Counted from the first letter of the stretch, positions 36,030-44,538 are shown. The stretch is DNA of 64,000 nucleotides from Desulfurococcales archaeon (GCA_015523295.1 WAKQ01000017.1:62001-126000); one strand, 5' to 3'. Made by a program: numbers and translations. The notes: generated by a model from the sequence alone, not told the origin.

Positions 36030-37082
36030 AAAGTATGGCTTGATTCATTGACCTCTAAGCAGAGCACGTTACTTGGCACGATAGCTAAAGAATTAATTAA
36101 GCAAGGGTATAAGGTTTTAGTTACATGCAGGGAGTATGAATTTACCGTAGGAGCGTTAAAACGACTTGGAATAGATCCCAAGGTTGTGGGAAAATATTCA
36201 GAGGGTGGCCCCTTTGATAAGGTATTAGCAGACGTAGAAAGAATGAAAGAGCTACTTCCCATTGTTAATGAGGAAAAACCTAATATCCTTATCTCCTACC
36301 CTAACCCCTCTGCTGCTAGGTTAGCCTTTGGACTTGGGTTTAAGTATATTGCAATGACTGACTCCCCTCACGCCGTCATCCCCAGCCGTTTATCCTTGCC
36401 ATTGGCGGACTATATAGTGTACCCCAACTGTATCCCTAGAGGCGAAATAGAAAAATACTCCTACCAGCCAACCTGTTTAGTTCCTTATGAGGGAGTAGAT
36501 GAAGTTACGTGGATAGTTAGAAATAGACCATCACTTAAGTACATTAAGGATATACTGAGCCTCCCTCCATGGAGATATATCGTTATAAGGCCGCATGAAT
36601 CACATGCAACCTATTACAGGAACACAAAGCTTAGAATTAACCTCATGAAGCTGATAAAGGAAGTAACCAAAGAAGGTTATACAGCAGTTTTACTTCCAAG
36701 ATATCAGGAACACATCCTAATAGCTAAAGAGCTCTTCAATAGAGGTATCAACCTAAAACTCATCACGGGAATGTATGATGGGGTAAGCCTAACGTATTAT
36801 GCCAGAGCTGTTATAACTGGAGGTTCTACACTAGCAAGGGAAGCTGCCCTTCTAATGACAACAGGAATAACATACTTTCCTTATAGGCTTTACGTGAACG
36901 ACTTCGTAAAAAGCAAAGGTTATCCACTATATAAGGTCACTGAACTTCAAGAGATTATCAATATCCTGAAGACTTCAAGGCCTAGGAAACCTCATTACGA
37001 CGACCTTGTCGCTAAGCTTAAAAAAGATTTCAAAGATCCTTTAGAAGTAATAGGCACCATCCTGAGAAATCTTAACGGGTAG
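36027..37082 (+). CDS. DUF354 protein (glycosyltransferase B-fold relative)
   Basis: Family DUF354, related to UDP-GlcNAc 2-epimerase and GT-B enzymes; exact reaction unknown. Recognised by KVWLDSLTSKQ at the N-terminus, VLVTCREYEFTVGALKRLG, ISYPNPSAARLAFGLGFKYI, MTDSPHAVIPSRLSLPLADYI and VITGGSTLAREAALLMTTG. About 352 residues. The first usable codon for the conserved N-terminus is ATT; a TTG at 36048 would cut off seven conserved residues. A lost base is an alternative, since ATG AAC CAT TAA at 36021 is one base out of frame. Five bases separate it from the next gene. Confidence 0.8.
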   Translation: MKVWLDSLTSKQSTLLGTIAKELIKQGYKVLVTCREYEFTVGALKRLGIDPKVVGKYSEGGPFDKVLADVERMKELLPIVNEEKPNILISYPNPSAARLAFGLGFKYIAMTDSPHAVIPSRLSLPLADYIVYPNCIPRGEIEKYSYQPTCLVPYEGVDEVTWIVRNRPSLKYIKDILSLPPWRYIVIRPHESHATYYRNTKLRINLMKLIKEVTKEGYTAVLLPRYQEHILIAKELFNRGINLKLITGMYDGVSLTYYARAVITGGSTLAREAALLMTTGITYFPYRLYVNDFVKSKGYPLYKVTELQEIINILKTSRPRKPHYDDLVAKLKKDFKDPLEVIGTILRNLNG

Positions 37083-37087
37083 ATAAA

Positions 37088-37927
37088 GTGAAGGCCTATT
37101 ATAGTGTGCTACTTAGGGATCTCAATAAAGACAGTAAAACTCTTGAAGCTATTGAGGATGCAGGCTTTGACGGAGTAGAGGTAAGCCTTGAATATCCTAT
37201 TTGCTATAAGGAATCTATTGACGGGGTGGCTATAGAAAGATTGAAGGAGGAGGGCCTTCTATACTCGTTCCATATGCCGTGGAGGGACTTCGCTCTTGCG
37301 TCACCGATAGAATCTATCCGTGAAGCGTCACTCTCAGAATTTATGAGATGTTGCAGACTTATAAGTAGGTTTAACCCCACTCACTTGGTTTTACATGTAT
37401 CAACCAATCAATCCTATTGCGGGTTCAACTATAGGGAATGTATAGAAGCAGGAAGAAAATCGTTAGAAAAAATCGACGCGTGGTGTAGGTCTAGGGACTT
37501 GGAAGCTCTAGTGGAGACTGTTCCTGATAGGTGCTGCAGTGGTGAAGATCAATTACCATACCTTATAAATAACCTCAGCCGTATCTACGTATGTCTCGAC
37601 TTACCCCATATCTTAGAAAAAAGACTTAAGAGAGTAGGAGCCCTCTACGATTATCCTAACATAATAAGGGACCAAGCTCCAATAGTTCTTGAAAGGCTGA
37701 GATTATTACATATACATAAATTAGGGATTGATAAAAATACAGGGTTATTAGTAGATCACATAATGCCTGAGGAACACGAGTTAAATGAGATTCTTAACAT
37801 GCTAGAAGAACTTAACCTAGTATATAAAATTAAAGCAGTAGTTTTCGAGGTTTTCCACCCTAGAAGGGTCAGGGAAAATATGAAAAAATTAAAGCGCTTG
37901 GTTAGAAGGGTCCATGAAATTGAATAA
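37088..37927 (+). CDS. Sugar phosphate isomerase/epimerase-like TIM-barrel protein
   Basis: A 279-residue protein of the xylose isomerase-like TIM-barrel superfamily (AP endonuclease 2 fold). AGFDGVEVSLEYPICY, LLYSFHMPWRDFALA, THLVLHVST, EALVETVP, IYVCLDLPHIL, LRLLHIHKLG and VVFEVFHP trace the metal-binding strand ends, with His, Glu and Asp ligands present. Substrate cannot be inferred. It begins five bases after the DUF354 gene and overlaps rnhB by 14 bases, so the three genes form an operon. Confidence 0.78.
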   Translation: MKAYYSVLLRDLNKDSKTLEAIEDAGFDGVEVSLEYPICYKESIDGVAIERLKEEGLLYSFHMPWRDFALASPIESIREASLSEFMRCCRLISRFNPTHLVLHVSTNQSYCGFNYRECIEAGRKSLEKIDAWCRSRDLEALVETVPDRCCSGEDQLPYLINNLSRIYVCLDLPHILEKRLKRVGALYDYPNIIRDQAPIVLERLRLLHIHKLGIDKNTGLLVDHIMPEEHELNEILNMLEELNLVYKIKAVVFEVFHPRRVRENMKKLKRLVRRVHEIE

Positions 37928-38639
37928 TGAAAAATTAAGGAAGAATGAAAGCCTCATCCTTGGCATTGATGAGGCAGGTCGTGGACCGGTTATCGGCGAT
38001 ATGTTTATAGCGGGTGTGTTGACCAGGAAAGAAAACATTCCTCTGCTGAAATCCCTAGGTGTAAAGGATAGCAAGAGGCTCACACCTAAGATGAGGTGCC
38101 GTCTTACTCATCAAATAATCCAGCTCTCTGAAATGATCTTAGTTGTGAGATGCACTCCGCAAGATATTGACATTAGAAACCTAACGTATCTCTTCACTGA
38201 TGCGATAACTAGGATTGTAAGGCATGTTCTATCACAAAAGTCTTGCCTTTTAAAGGAGATCTACGTTGATGCTGTCTCGAGCGTTAAAGTTCGACATGCC
38301 CTCTCTAGCGTGCTTCCAAGTAATGTAAAACTCATTTACGAACCGAAAGCTGATGCTAAATATGTTATCGTAGGTGCAGCATCCATAATTGCAAAATACT
38401 TAAGAGACAAACACATAGAGTATCTGAGAAAAGTATATGGCGACTTTGGAAGCGGCTACCCCTCAGATCCTAAGACATTATCTTGGCTAAGAGGGTTTGT
38501 TGAGAAAGAGCTCCCTCCCATAGTGAGAAAGACTTGGAAAACTCTCGAAAGAATTGGAATTCCAGCCAAGGAGAAAGAAGGAGCTGAGAAGAACCCACAT
38601 AATCTACTAGGTAAAAAGATTAGAAAACCCCACAACTAA
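37914..38639 (+). CDS. rnhB: Ribonuclease HII
   Basis: Removes ribonucleotides from DNA and RNA from RNA/DNA hybrids. LILGIDEAGRGPVIGDMFIAG provides the first catalytic Asp-Glu and GRG; SLGVKDSKRLTPKMRCRL, EIYVDAVS and YEPKADAKYVIVGAASIIAK carry the remaining catalytic aspartates. The C-terminal tail is basic and slightly extended. 241 residues. It overlaps the preceding TIM-barrel gene by 14 bases and is followed by a T run (38655-38660) probably acting as terminator. Confidence 0.95.
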   Translation: MKLNNEKLRKNESLILGIDEAGRGPVIGDMFIAGVLTRKENIPLLKSLGVKDSKRLTPKMRCRLTHQIIQLSEMILVVRCTPQDIDIRNLTYLFTDAITRIVRHVLSQKSCLLKEIYVDAVSSVKVRHALSSVLPSNVKLIYEPKADAKYVIVGAASIIAKYLRDKHIEYLRKVYGDFGSGYPSDPKTLSWLRGFVEKELPPIVRKTWKTLERIGIPAKEKEGAEKNPHNLLGKKIRKPHN

Positions 38640-38654
38640 ATTAGGTGTTAAACA

Positions 38655-38660
38655 TTTTTT
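38655..38660 (+). terminator. Oligo-T terminator after rnhB
   Basis: CATTTTTTCTT directly after the rnhB stop codon; a new ribosome site (AGGTG) for the GTPase follows. Confidence 0.35.
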
Positions 38661-38680
38661 CTTACAGGTGCATAGTGTAG

Positions 38681-39877
38681 ATGCCTACGAACTTACCTCC
38701 GGAGGCCCGGGCAAAATGGGCTAAGTACTTAGATGCTAGAACTCCTGAAGAAAAACTGAGGGCCCTTGAAGAGTACCTCTCTACAATACCTAAACATAAA
38801 GGAACTGAAAACCTGAGGGCTTGGGTAAGGCGAAAGATCGCTGACCTGAAGGAGGAGATCGAGGAACGTAAAGCAAGAAGGAGCGGCTCAGGTGCTCCTT
38901 CGTTCTTCATTGAAAAGGAAGGAGCGGCTCAAATAGTTATATTAGGCATGCCCAACTCAGGGAAAAGCGCACTCCTCAGAGCGCTCACTAATGCAAAACC
39001 TCATGTGAGCAATATACCGTTTACAACTAAGCACCCCATCCCAGGAATGATGTATTATGAAGATATCCAACTCCAATTGGTAGAAGCTCCAGCAATAGTT
39101 GAGGGTATGAGGAGAGGTTCTATATGGTGGGGTTCAAGAGTTCTGGGATTAGCAAGAAACGCTGATGCTCTCTTAATAGTTCTAGATTCTCGAAATGACC
39201 CCCTATCTCAAGCACGGATAATAGTTCAGGAACTTAAGGAGGGGGGAGTGGAGATAGTAAAGCCTCGAGGAGAGGTTGTGATATTAAGGAGTAAAGCAGT
39301 TCACGGAATAAAAGTGATAACTCTAGGAAAGCTTATAGATTGTACAGTAGAAGATGTAAGAAAACTGCTCTCCAGCTACGGTGTCTTTAACGCTGAAGTT
39401 AAGATTTTTGGCGAGGTGTCTCTAGACGATATAGAGGCCTCTATCTTCGAACGCAAAATATTCAAGCCGGCCATTGTACTTCTAAACAAATCAGAAAAAC
39501 TAGAAAACGAGATAATAGCCGAATATATAGGGAAAATAAAGAAGTTCTTCCCTAGCTCTCCAATAATGCCTGTGTCTTCCCTAACCAGGGAAAACCTTGA
39601 CAAAATACCCAAACTCTTATTTGATAATCTTGGAATTATAAGGGTATATACAAAAGAACCTAATGAGTCTTCGCCCTCTGATAAGCCTTTAATACTTAAA
39701 AAGGGTGCAATAGTCGCAGATGCCATCAAGAAGATTAGGGAGGATTATCTGAAGTTCTTCAAATATGCAAAAATATGGGGACCTTCTGCTAAATATCCGG
39801 GGGAGAGAGTAGGTCTTGATCATCAACTCCAAGATGGAGACATAATTGAAGTTAGGACAAAGATAAAGGGAATCTAA
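38681..39877 (+). CDS. Obg/DRG-like TGS-domain GTPase with degenerate motifs
   Basis: 398 residues: N-terminal helical region (about 1-85) with basic charge, G domain, and C-terminal TGS domain (about 335-398, KGAIVADAIKKIREDYLKFF, LDHQLQDGDIIEVRTK). G1 is intact (VILGMPNSGKSALL) and G2-like SNIPFTTKHPIPGM is typical of DRG/YchF. G3 is VEAPAIVEG where relatives have DLPGxIEG, and G4 is NKSEK instead of NKxD. Nucleotide hydrolysis or specificity may therefore be altered. DRG relatives act with ribosomes. Confidence 0.85.
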   Translation: MPTNLPPEARAKWAKYLDARTPEEKLRALEEYLSTIPKHKGTENLRAWVRRKIADLKEEIEERKARRSGSGAPSFFIEKEGAAQIVILGMPNSGKSALLRALTNAKPHVSNIPFTTKHPIPGMMYYEDIQLQLVEAPAIVEGMRRGSIWWGSRVLGLARNADALLIVLDSRNDPLSQARIIVQELKEGGVEIVKPRGEVVILRSKAVHGIKVITLGKLIDCTVEDVRKLLSSYGVFNAEVKIFGEVSLDDIEASIFERKIFKPAIVLLNKSEKLENEIIAEYIGKIKKFFPSSPIMPVSSLTRENLDKIPKLLFDNLGIIRVYTKEPNESSPSDKPLILKKGAIVADAIKKIREDYLKFFKYAKIWGPSAKYPGERVGLDHQLQDGDIIEVRTKIKGI

Positions 39878-39887
39878 GGTGGAATAG

Positions 39888-40715
39888 GTGGCCAGAAAGA
39901 AATCGAAGAATAAAGAAGGGAAAAGCAGTAGAAAGAAGAAAAGCATCAATATAGATTCCTGGATAGATAAATACATTATGGACTTCGTAAGCCTGATTGG
40001 GTTAGATATTTTAGGTCTAGGAAAGAAGGCCTATAAAGAGCTTCTCTCGGATATCATGATTGAGTTATATGGTTCCCTAACTTCATATACTAATGTTAAA
40101 ACCTTAGCAAAAAGATATCTACGTAATCGACGGTTACTCGATGAAGTCATAGCGTCAAGGCTTGCCATGACGCTCGACAAATTTACAGAAGAGCAGCTTG
40201 AGTTTATAGTATATAACATAAGTGACAGTGTCCTTAACTTGGCACCTAAGATATACGAAGAAATCAAAAGGCTAGGACGTAATGATCTTGCTACCTTGTT
40301 AAGGGTTAAATGGGCAAATGCCTGGCTTAAAATAAAGAAAACTTCTTTACCTCTCGAATGTCCAAAATGTGGTTTTAATGCAGTAATGCCTGACCTTACA
40401 TGTTTAGTTTGTAACTCAGTGCTTAAAGAGAGCGAAGTAAAACAGCATGCCAACTTCCTCTCAAGTTTCAAAATGTTCATAGATGACCTCCAATGCGAGG
40501 ATCTAAAAAGGCTACTAAATTACGACTATGTATTGATGAACGGAGCTGGCATTAAGCTTCCTTGGGAGAGAAAAGAGCCGATCGATGTGGAAATATTTCT
40601 CTCAGACGTAGAAAAGAAACTACTTAAGGAAGAATACAAACTGAGATGTGAGCAGATGGATAATGCAGATCACCAACAACGTGGAGTATGTGAAGAGCAC
40701 CATCTACAGCAATAA
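39888..40715 (+). CDS. Hypothetical protein with internal zinc ribbon
   Basis: 275 residues, not recognised. Lysine-rich start (KKSKNKEGKSSRKKK), helical middle, and a treble-clef-like LECPKCGFNAVMPDLTCLVC with four cysteines near residues 160-178, then HANF. GTG 39888 is preceded by GGTGGA. The neighbours are a TGS GTPase upstream and an unknown protein overlapping its 3' end. Possibly an RNA-binding or ribosome-associated factor by context only. Confidence 0.65.
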   Translation: MARKKSKNKEGKSSRKKKSINIDSWIDKYIMDFVSLIGLDILGLGKKAYKELLSDIMIELYGSLTSYTNVKTLAKRYLRNRRLLDEVIASRLAMTLDKFTEEQLEFIVYNISDSVLNLAPKIYEEIKRLGRNDLATLLRVKWANAWLKIKKTSLPLECPKCGFNAVMPDLTCLVCNSVLKESEVKQHANFLSSFKMFIDDLQCEDLKRLLNYDYVLMNGAGIKLPWERKEPIDVEIFLSDVEKKLLKEEYKLRCEQMDNADHQQRGVCEEHHLQQ

Positions 40716-40989
40716 GATAGTTCTCGTAGCAATTACTACTCAGAACCCAGCATATTACAAACTTCTAACCCGGTTAACTGAAAAGCTTGAGAAAGCGTTC
40801 AAAGGCAAACTAGTGGCAGTAACATTAAAGATAGATGGAGATGCCACTCAAGAAGCAGCTGTAGTTCTCTATATTGATGGAGAAGAGGTTCTTAGACAGA
40901 ACTTGTTTTTAATGGATTTAAAGAAGGATGAGGAACTCTTAAAATGGAGTATAAGGGAACTTCTTACAGAGTATAAATTGAATATGTAG
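40663..40989 (+). CDS. Hypothetical small protein, thioredoxin-like fold suspected
   Basis: About 109 residues from ATG 40663 (alternative GTG 40648). KIVLVAITTQNPAYYKLLTR, LEKAFKGKLVAVTLKIDG and AAVVLYIDGEEVLRQNLF run as strand-helix-strand-strand, suggesting a thioredoxin-like fold without the CxxC pair. The gene overlaps the preceding zinc-ribbon gene by about 53 bases in another frame, so coupled translation is likely. Family not recognised. Confidence 0.55.
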   Translation: MQITNNVEYVKSTIYSNKIVLVAITTQNPAYYKLLTRLTEKLEKAFKGKLVAVTLKIDGDATQEAAVVLYIDGEEVLRQNLFLMDLKKDEELLKWSIRELLTEYKLNM

Positions 40990-41002
40990 GGTCAATATTC
41001 GA

Positions 41003-41386
41003 TTAAGAAAGCATTAACCTGCTAAGGCGGTAATAACACTCCTTATTAATACGGTTTTTGCCTATTTTGACACCCTCCAATTCAAGAAGCCTTCTCTTTA
41101 ATTCAGGATTACTATGTCCTTGATAAGTATACCCTCCGAGAGTGCATTCAGCCCTAACTACACGATGACATGGAATAACGATAGGCTCATTATTAAGCTT
41201 TAGAAGTTGCCCGATAACCCTCGGTGAGGTACCCATTAACAGGGCTAATTCCTTATATGTTATTACTTTACCTAAAGGTATCAGCTGAAGAAGCGCTTGG
41301 ATAGCATTGAGATAGGGAGTTCTGCCCTTACATTTGACCAGGCTATTATTTTGAATCTGCAGGCAGGGGATCACCTTTGCTCCCAT
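41003..41386 (-). CDS. ogt: Methylated-DNA-protein cysteine methyltransferase (MGMT)
   Basis: Suicide repair protein that takes the methyl group from O6-methylguanine. GKVITYKELALLMGTSPRVIGQLL is the DNA-binding helix-turn-helix with its arginine finger, and IPCHRVV holds the acceptor Cys, followed by TLGGYTYQG. At 127 residues it is short, with only a small N-terminal extension instead of the full N-terminal domain (archaeal forms are usually about 150). It overlaps the upstream AbrB-like gene by 41 bases. Confidence 0.92.
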   Translation of the reverse strand: MGAKVIPCLQIQNNSLVKCKGRTPYLNAIQALLQLIPLGKVITYKELALLMGTSPRVIGQLLKLNNEPIVIPCHRVVRAECTLGGYTYQGHSNPELKRRLLELEGVKIGKNRINKECYYRLSRLMLS

Positions 41387-41594
41387 CTAATGCCTTTCTA
41401 GAAATTATTGTTATTTTGCCAGAGTCCTCATCACGCTCAATGATAAATTCAGTGCCCCATCTCTCGATCATTGCCTTCGGTAGATAGAGATTTAAGGGTA
41501 AAGTGAAGTACTCGTAAGTGTACGTTTTACCATTAACGGTTTTCTTTCCAATAATCTTTTTAGCATTAGCAGTTCTCCTGGTCACAGTCATCAT
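41346..41594 (-). CDS. Small AbrB-like (swapped-hairpin) protein
   Basis: About 82 residues from ATG 41594 after GGGGTGGG. KKIIGKKTVNGKTYTYEYFT, LPLNLYLPKAMIERWGTEF and IIERDEDSGKITIISRKA resemble an AbrB/SpoVT-type barrel (LPxxLxxPKxMxExWG). Likely a small DNA-binding or antitoxin-like regulator, though no toxin gene is adjacent; instead its last 41 bases overlap the MGMT gene in another frame, suggesting coupling with DNA repair. Moderate confidence. Confidence 0.6.
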   Translation of the reverse strand: MMTVTRRTANAKKIIGKKTVNGKTYTYEYFTLPLNLYLPKAMIERWGTEFIIERDEDSGKITIISRKALDGSKGDPLPADSK

Positions 41595-41666
41595 TGCCCA
41601 CCCCACGGTAATTGTTAGGGCTAGGGATCTATTAAGACTTTTACTTTAATGCAATATCAGCTACCT

Positions 41667-43211
41667 TCACCTAGGATAGTCACACCTATATTTAAAGAGT
41701 GGGGAGTCTTGCTCATAGCTCTTGCATAGCTGAAGAGCAATTTGAGCTTTACTTAATTCGTAGCCCAAGTAAAGGGCGTGCTGAGCACCTAAGCCTAGTT
41801 TCTGAACAACATGCCTACCTAGACTTAAGATATCATAACCTGAGAACCTAGCTATTAGTTTCTCGTCCTTCCTACTGTATGCATCGACTATTACTTCATT
41901 GCTGTTGTGATCTATGAAAATCTTAAGGTAAATCCTAGGATCTAAAGATGGGGGTACGTAACTGGTTACAGTTTCACGTTTTATATCCTCCTTTATTTCC
42001 GGTGGTTTCAATTCCTTTGCTCTTTTCTCCTTAAGTATTAAAAGATCTACACCGACGTTTATAGGTGGAGATTTCCTCACATAAGCTCTATAAACCATCT
42101 CGCGAGCAATACTAACCTCCTTAGCAACACCTCTCACCTTATTACTCGACTCAGTTACAAGGAGTACAGATGCACCTAGCTCGAAAGCTAAGGAAGTCAA
42201 TGACGCTACAACACCTGGAGAATCAGCATCTAGTAATTCGTAAAAATTAGGCAGCCCGAATAGATGAGGATAGTGGAGTTCTTCCGTAGATTTGAGATGA
42301 GCCTTCAAGCTCTGCGCAAAGCCTAGCATAGGAGGCCGAATAAGCGGATCTACTATGATTTTATCAAGTCCAAGCTCAAGGGCCTTCTCAATATTTTCCT
42401 TAAGAGAAGCTACAAGGGCTTCAGGTGATGAGGTATCATCTGGAATAATTACTAATGCTTGTTTACTAGTTATGTTACCTGAAATAGCCTCTAATGTTTT
42501 ACCGTTTATGTTAGCTAGTAAGTCAAAATCTACAATGGATTTCTTCCCGACCCTCATATAGTCAAGAATATCTAAGCCGACAATAAGGTTGTAGTTCTTA
42601 AAGAAGTCCATAACCCTCCATAAATCCTTTGAGGGATTACAATCTACATCACAACCTAGTATAATGCCTTCATAGCCATATTTCACTATGTAATCAGCAA
42701 TGCCTGCTGGATTTCCCTTGCCCTTCATATACTCGAAAAGAAGAACCATAGGGGGAGGAGAGACTGTAAATTTCACATTGTTGATGGCGAAGAGCGGATT
42801 GTTGGATGCTATAATCTCTTTTATTCTACCTCTAATATCTTTCTCCAAGGAGATCTGGATTAGCGAGTCTGCAGGCAGTTCTGGAGAAAAGGTAACTCCC
42901 TCCTTGAGATATTTAATCATTTCAGGCAAGTCCCCCACATAGGTAGTTCCTTTAACGGCCTTCACTCCGAACTTTTTCTCTAGAAGCCTAGCGGAACCCC
43001 TAATCAAGCCTGGAAGAATTATCAAGTCATACTTCGTAACAGGTACTTTATTCTTAATAAACTCACTCATTATATAGTCAACACTTGCGAGGCAAGCGAC
43101 CTGGGCCGATGATCTGAAAATATCAAACTCAATATCATTTTCCTTAATCGATTTAACAACTTCTCTCACTAATCCTTCAGCGCTTACTGTGGTCACTAAC
43201 AGTATCCTCAA
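41667..43211 (-). CDS. Dihydropteroate synthase-like protein (TIGR00284 type)
   Basis: 514 residues. N-terminal region with ILLVTTVSAEGLVREVVKSI and YDLIILPGLIRGSARLLEKK, a central pteroate-synthase-like TIM barrel (GIILGCDVDCNPSKDLWRVM, KIIVDPLIRPPMLGF), and a C-terminal domain (DHNSNEVIVDAYSRKDEKLI ... LGAQHALYLGYELSKAQIAL) of the DUF4346 kind. This architecture is known in methanogens and other archaea as the dihydropteroate synthase-like family; its reaction in crenarchaea is not established. Confidence 0.8.
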   Translation of the reverse strand: MRILLVTTVSAEGLVREVVKSIKENDIEFDIFRSSAQVACLASVDYIMSEFIKNKVPVTKYDLIILPGLIRGSARLLEKKFGVKAVKGTTYVGDLPEMIKYLKEGVTFSPELPADSLIQISLEKDIRGRIKEIIASNNPLFAINNVKFTVSPPPMVLLFEYMKGKGNPAGIADYIVKYGYEGIILGCDVDCNPSKDLWRVMDFFKNYNLIVGLDILDYMRVGKKSIVDFDLLANINGKTLEAISGNITSKQALVIIPDDTSSPEALVASLKENIEKALELGLDKIIVDPLIRPPMLGFAQSLKAHLKSTEELHYPHLFGLPNFYELLDADSPGVVASLTSLAFELGASVLLVTESSNKVRGVAKEVSIAREMVYRAYVRKSPPINVGVDLLILKEKRAKELKPPEIKEDIKRETVTSYVPPSLDPRIYLKIFIDHNSNEVIVDAYSRKDEKLIARFSGYDILSLGRHVVQKLGLGAQHALYLGYELSKAQIALQLCKSYEQDSPLFKYRCDYPR

Positions 43212-43286
43212 GTCTCATAACCTACACTGTGGGTGTTTTAGACAAGTTAAAAATATGCGGGTAGTATAAGTTTCGTGGGGACAGCG

Positions 43287-43589
43287 ATGGTGGAGAAAAT
43301 ACCTGTATTGAACCTAGAAGGATACGCTATTAACGGTTTTCTAGACTCATTCGAAATAGTAGACTGCGGTGTTAAAGGTAAGATAAGATTAAGCAAAATT
43401 CAAGCGAGGTTAGCGAATGGGGAGGTCGTAGAAACGAATTGTATGGAATATCCTAGAGTCGCTAGGATTTTCGTGCTCTTGGAAAAGTATAAGAAGTTCA
43501 AGAACGCAATAGTGATAGATAACCTCAACGAAGAAATGATGAAAGGTATTACATATGACCTTGATCTAAAAACTTCACGTAAGGGATGA
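43287..43589 (+). CDS. Hypothetical protein, 100 aa
   Basis: Starts at ATG 43287 with GTGGGG before it. Mostly beta in the first half (IPVLNLEGYAINGFLDSFEI, KIRLSKIQARLANGEVVE), ending with a helix and charged tail. No cysteine cluster or known motif. Divergent from the dihydropteroate synthase-like gene across a 63-bp gap. Family not recognised. Confidence 0.55.
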   Translation: MVEKIPVLNLEGYAINGFLDSFEIVDCGVKGKIRLSKIQARLANGEVVETNCMEYPRVARIFVLLEKYKKFKNAIVIDNLNEEMMKGITYDLDLKTSRKG

Positions 43590-43760
43590 TTAAGACACCA
43601 GACACTGAGGGAGACAACAGAAAAAAAGAATCAACCCTTATAGCTTGCCCTGAATCCATAGAGGTAGTCAGATAGCGTTTACTAAAATTCTTTCTGAGGC
43701 CTAATATTCATAGGAACCTATAAAAGGCGCAGAGATCCAACCAATAATCTGGTGCAGGGA

Positions 43761-44141
43761 ATGGACAAAGAGAAGAGCAAATTCCGCATGAGTATCCCAA
43801 AGAGCGAAGAGGATTATAAACATATCGAGGAGGAAATTAACAAAGAGTCTGAAAGTGAGGAAGGAAGTGAGGCTTATCACGAGCATGAACTAGGCCTAGA
43901 AATAAGGACAGGCGAAGATGCGACAGTTCTCTTGCTTAACACCATCGCACACACATTAGCACATATCGAGATGGAGCTGGGCAATATTAACACAGCTATT
44001 TTAGAGGTAAGTGAGAAAACACAGAGTTTAAGGTCAGCTGTTTTCACACTTGTTAAAGCCCTTCTCTACGGCTCCATATCAAAGCCCGAGGCTAAGAGGA
44101 AGCTACTCCACGATATATTAGAAGAGCTTATGGAGGGCTGA
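43761..44141 (+). CDS. Hypothetical acidic helical protein
   Basis: About 126 residues from ATG 43761 (GTG 43752 alternative), highly acidic at the N-terminus (EEDYKHIEEEINKESESEEG) and then a predicted long helical hairpin (NTIAHTLAHIEMELGNINTA, LRSAVFTLVKALLYGSI). A TATA box CTATAAAAGG lies at 43716-43725. The 162-bp upstream gap holds nothing else I can identify. Family not recognised. Confidence 0.55.
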   Translation: MDKEKSKFRMSIPKSEEDYKHIEEEINKESESEEGSEAYHEHELGLEIRTGEDATVLLLNTIAHTLAHIEMELGNINTAILEVSEKTQSLRSAVFTLVKALLYGSISKPEAKRKLLHDILEELMEG

Positions 44142-44203
44142 TGTTATAAGAGCAACATTTTTTACCTACTTAACTTGGTAGAATGGTCGGGTTGTGAAGG
44201 GTT

Positions 44204-44482
44204 ATGAAGTTTTGCCCTAAGTGCGGTACAATGATGATCCCGGTGAAGAGGGGGAACAGAACTATACTTAAATGTCCTAAGTGCGGATATGAGGAAGAGC
44301 TTAAATCCAAGGAACTTAAAGACTATAAAATTGAGGTAAAGGAGACTTCTAAGAAAATAAGAACTACCTCTGTAGTCAGCGAAGGGGAGGAGAAAAAGAG
44401 GGCAAGAGAAGAAATTGAACAGGAAAAAGAAGAATTCTATGAAGTATTCCTCGACCTCATGAGCGAGGAGGAAGGGTCATAA
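44204..44482 (+). CDS. TFS-like N-terminal zinc ribbon protein lacking the catalytic ribbon
   Basis: 92 residues. MKFCPKCGTMMIPVKRGNRT and ILKCPKCGYEEE form the N-terminal (Rpb9-like) ribbon of archaeal transcription factor S. Normal TFS (about 105-115 aa) has a second, C-terminal ribbon with an acidic DE hairpin that triggers RNA cleavage; here this is replaced by a charged tail (EEKKRAREEIEQEKEE, LDLMSEEEG). The following 56 bases before the tRNA do not encode it, so it is not a simple frameshift. Probably a polymerase-binding variant. Confidence 0.75.
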   Translation: MKFCPKCGTMMIPVKRGNRTILKCPKCGYEEELKSKELKDYKIEVKETSKKIRTTSVVSEGEEKKRAREEIEQEKEEFYEVFLDLMSEEEGS

Positions 44483-44503
44483 AAAGAGAGTGTGGCTAAG
44501 CAC

Positions 44504-44513
44504 ATATTTATAA
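44504..44513 (+). promoter_or_regulatory. TATA box of tRNA-Leu
   Basis: ATATTTATAA centred about 30 bases before the tRNA 5' end, giving a start a few bases upstream of the mature tRNA. Confidence 0.5.
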
Positions 44514-44538
44514 TCTTCATAATATGAAGGTTTTTGGT

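Noticed and set aside
36017-36060. GTGATGA followed by TTGA motifs, considered as a C/D box sRNA
   Set aside because: No CTGA box at proper distance; the motif is better explained as the ribosome site of the DUF354 gene.
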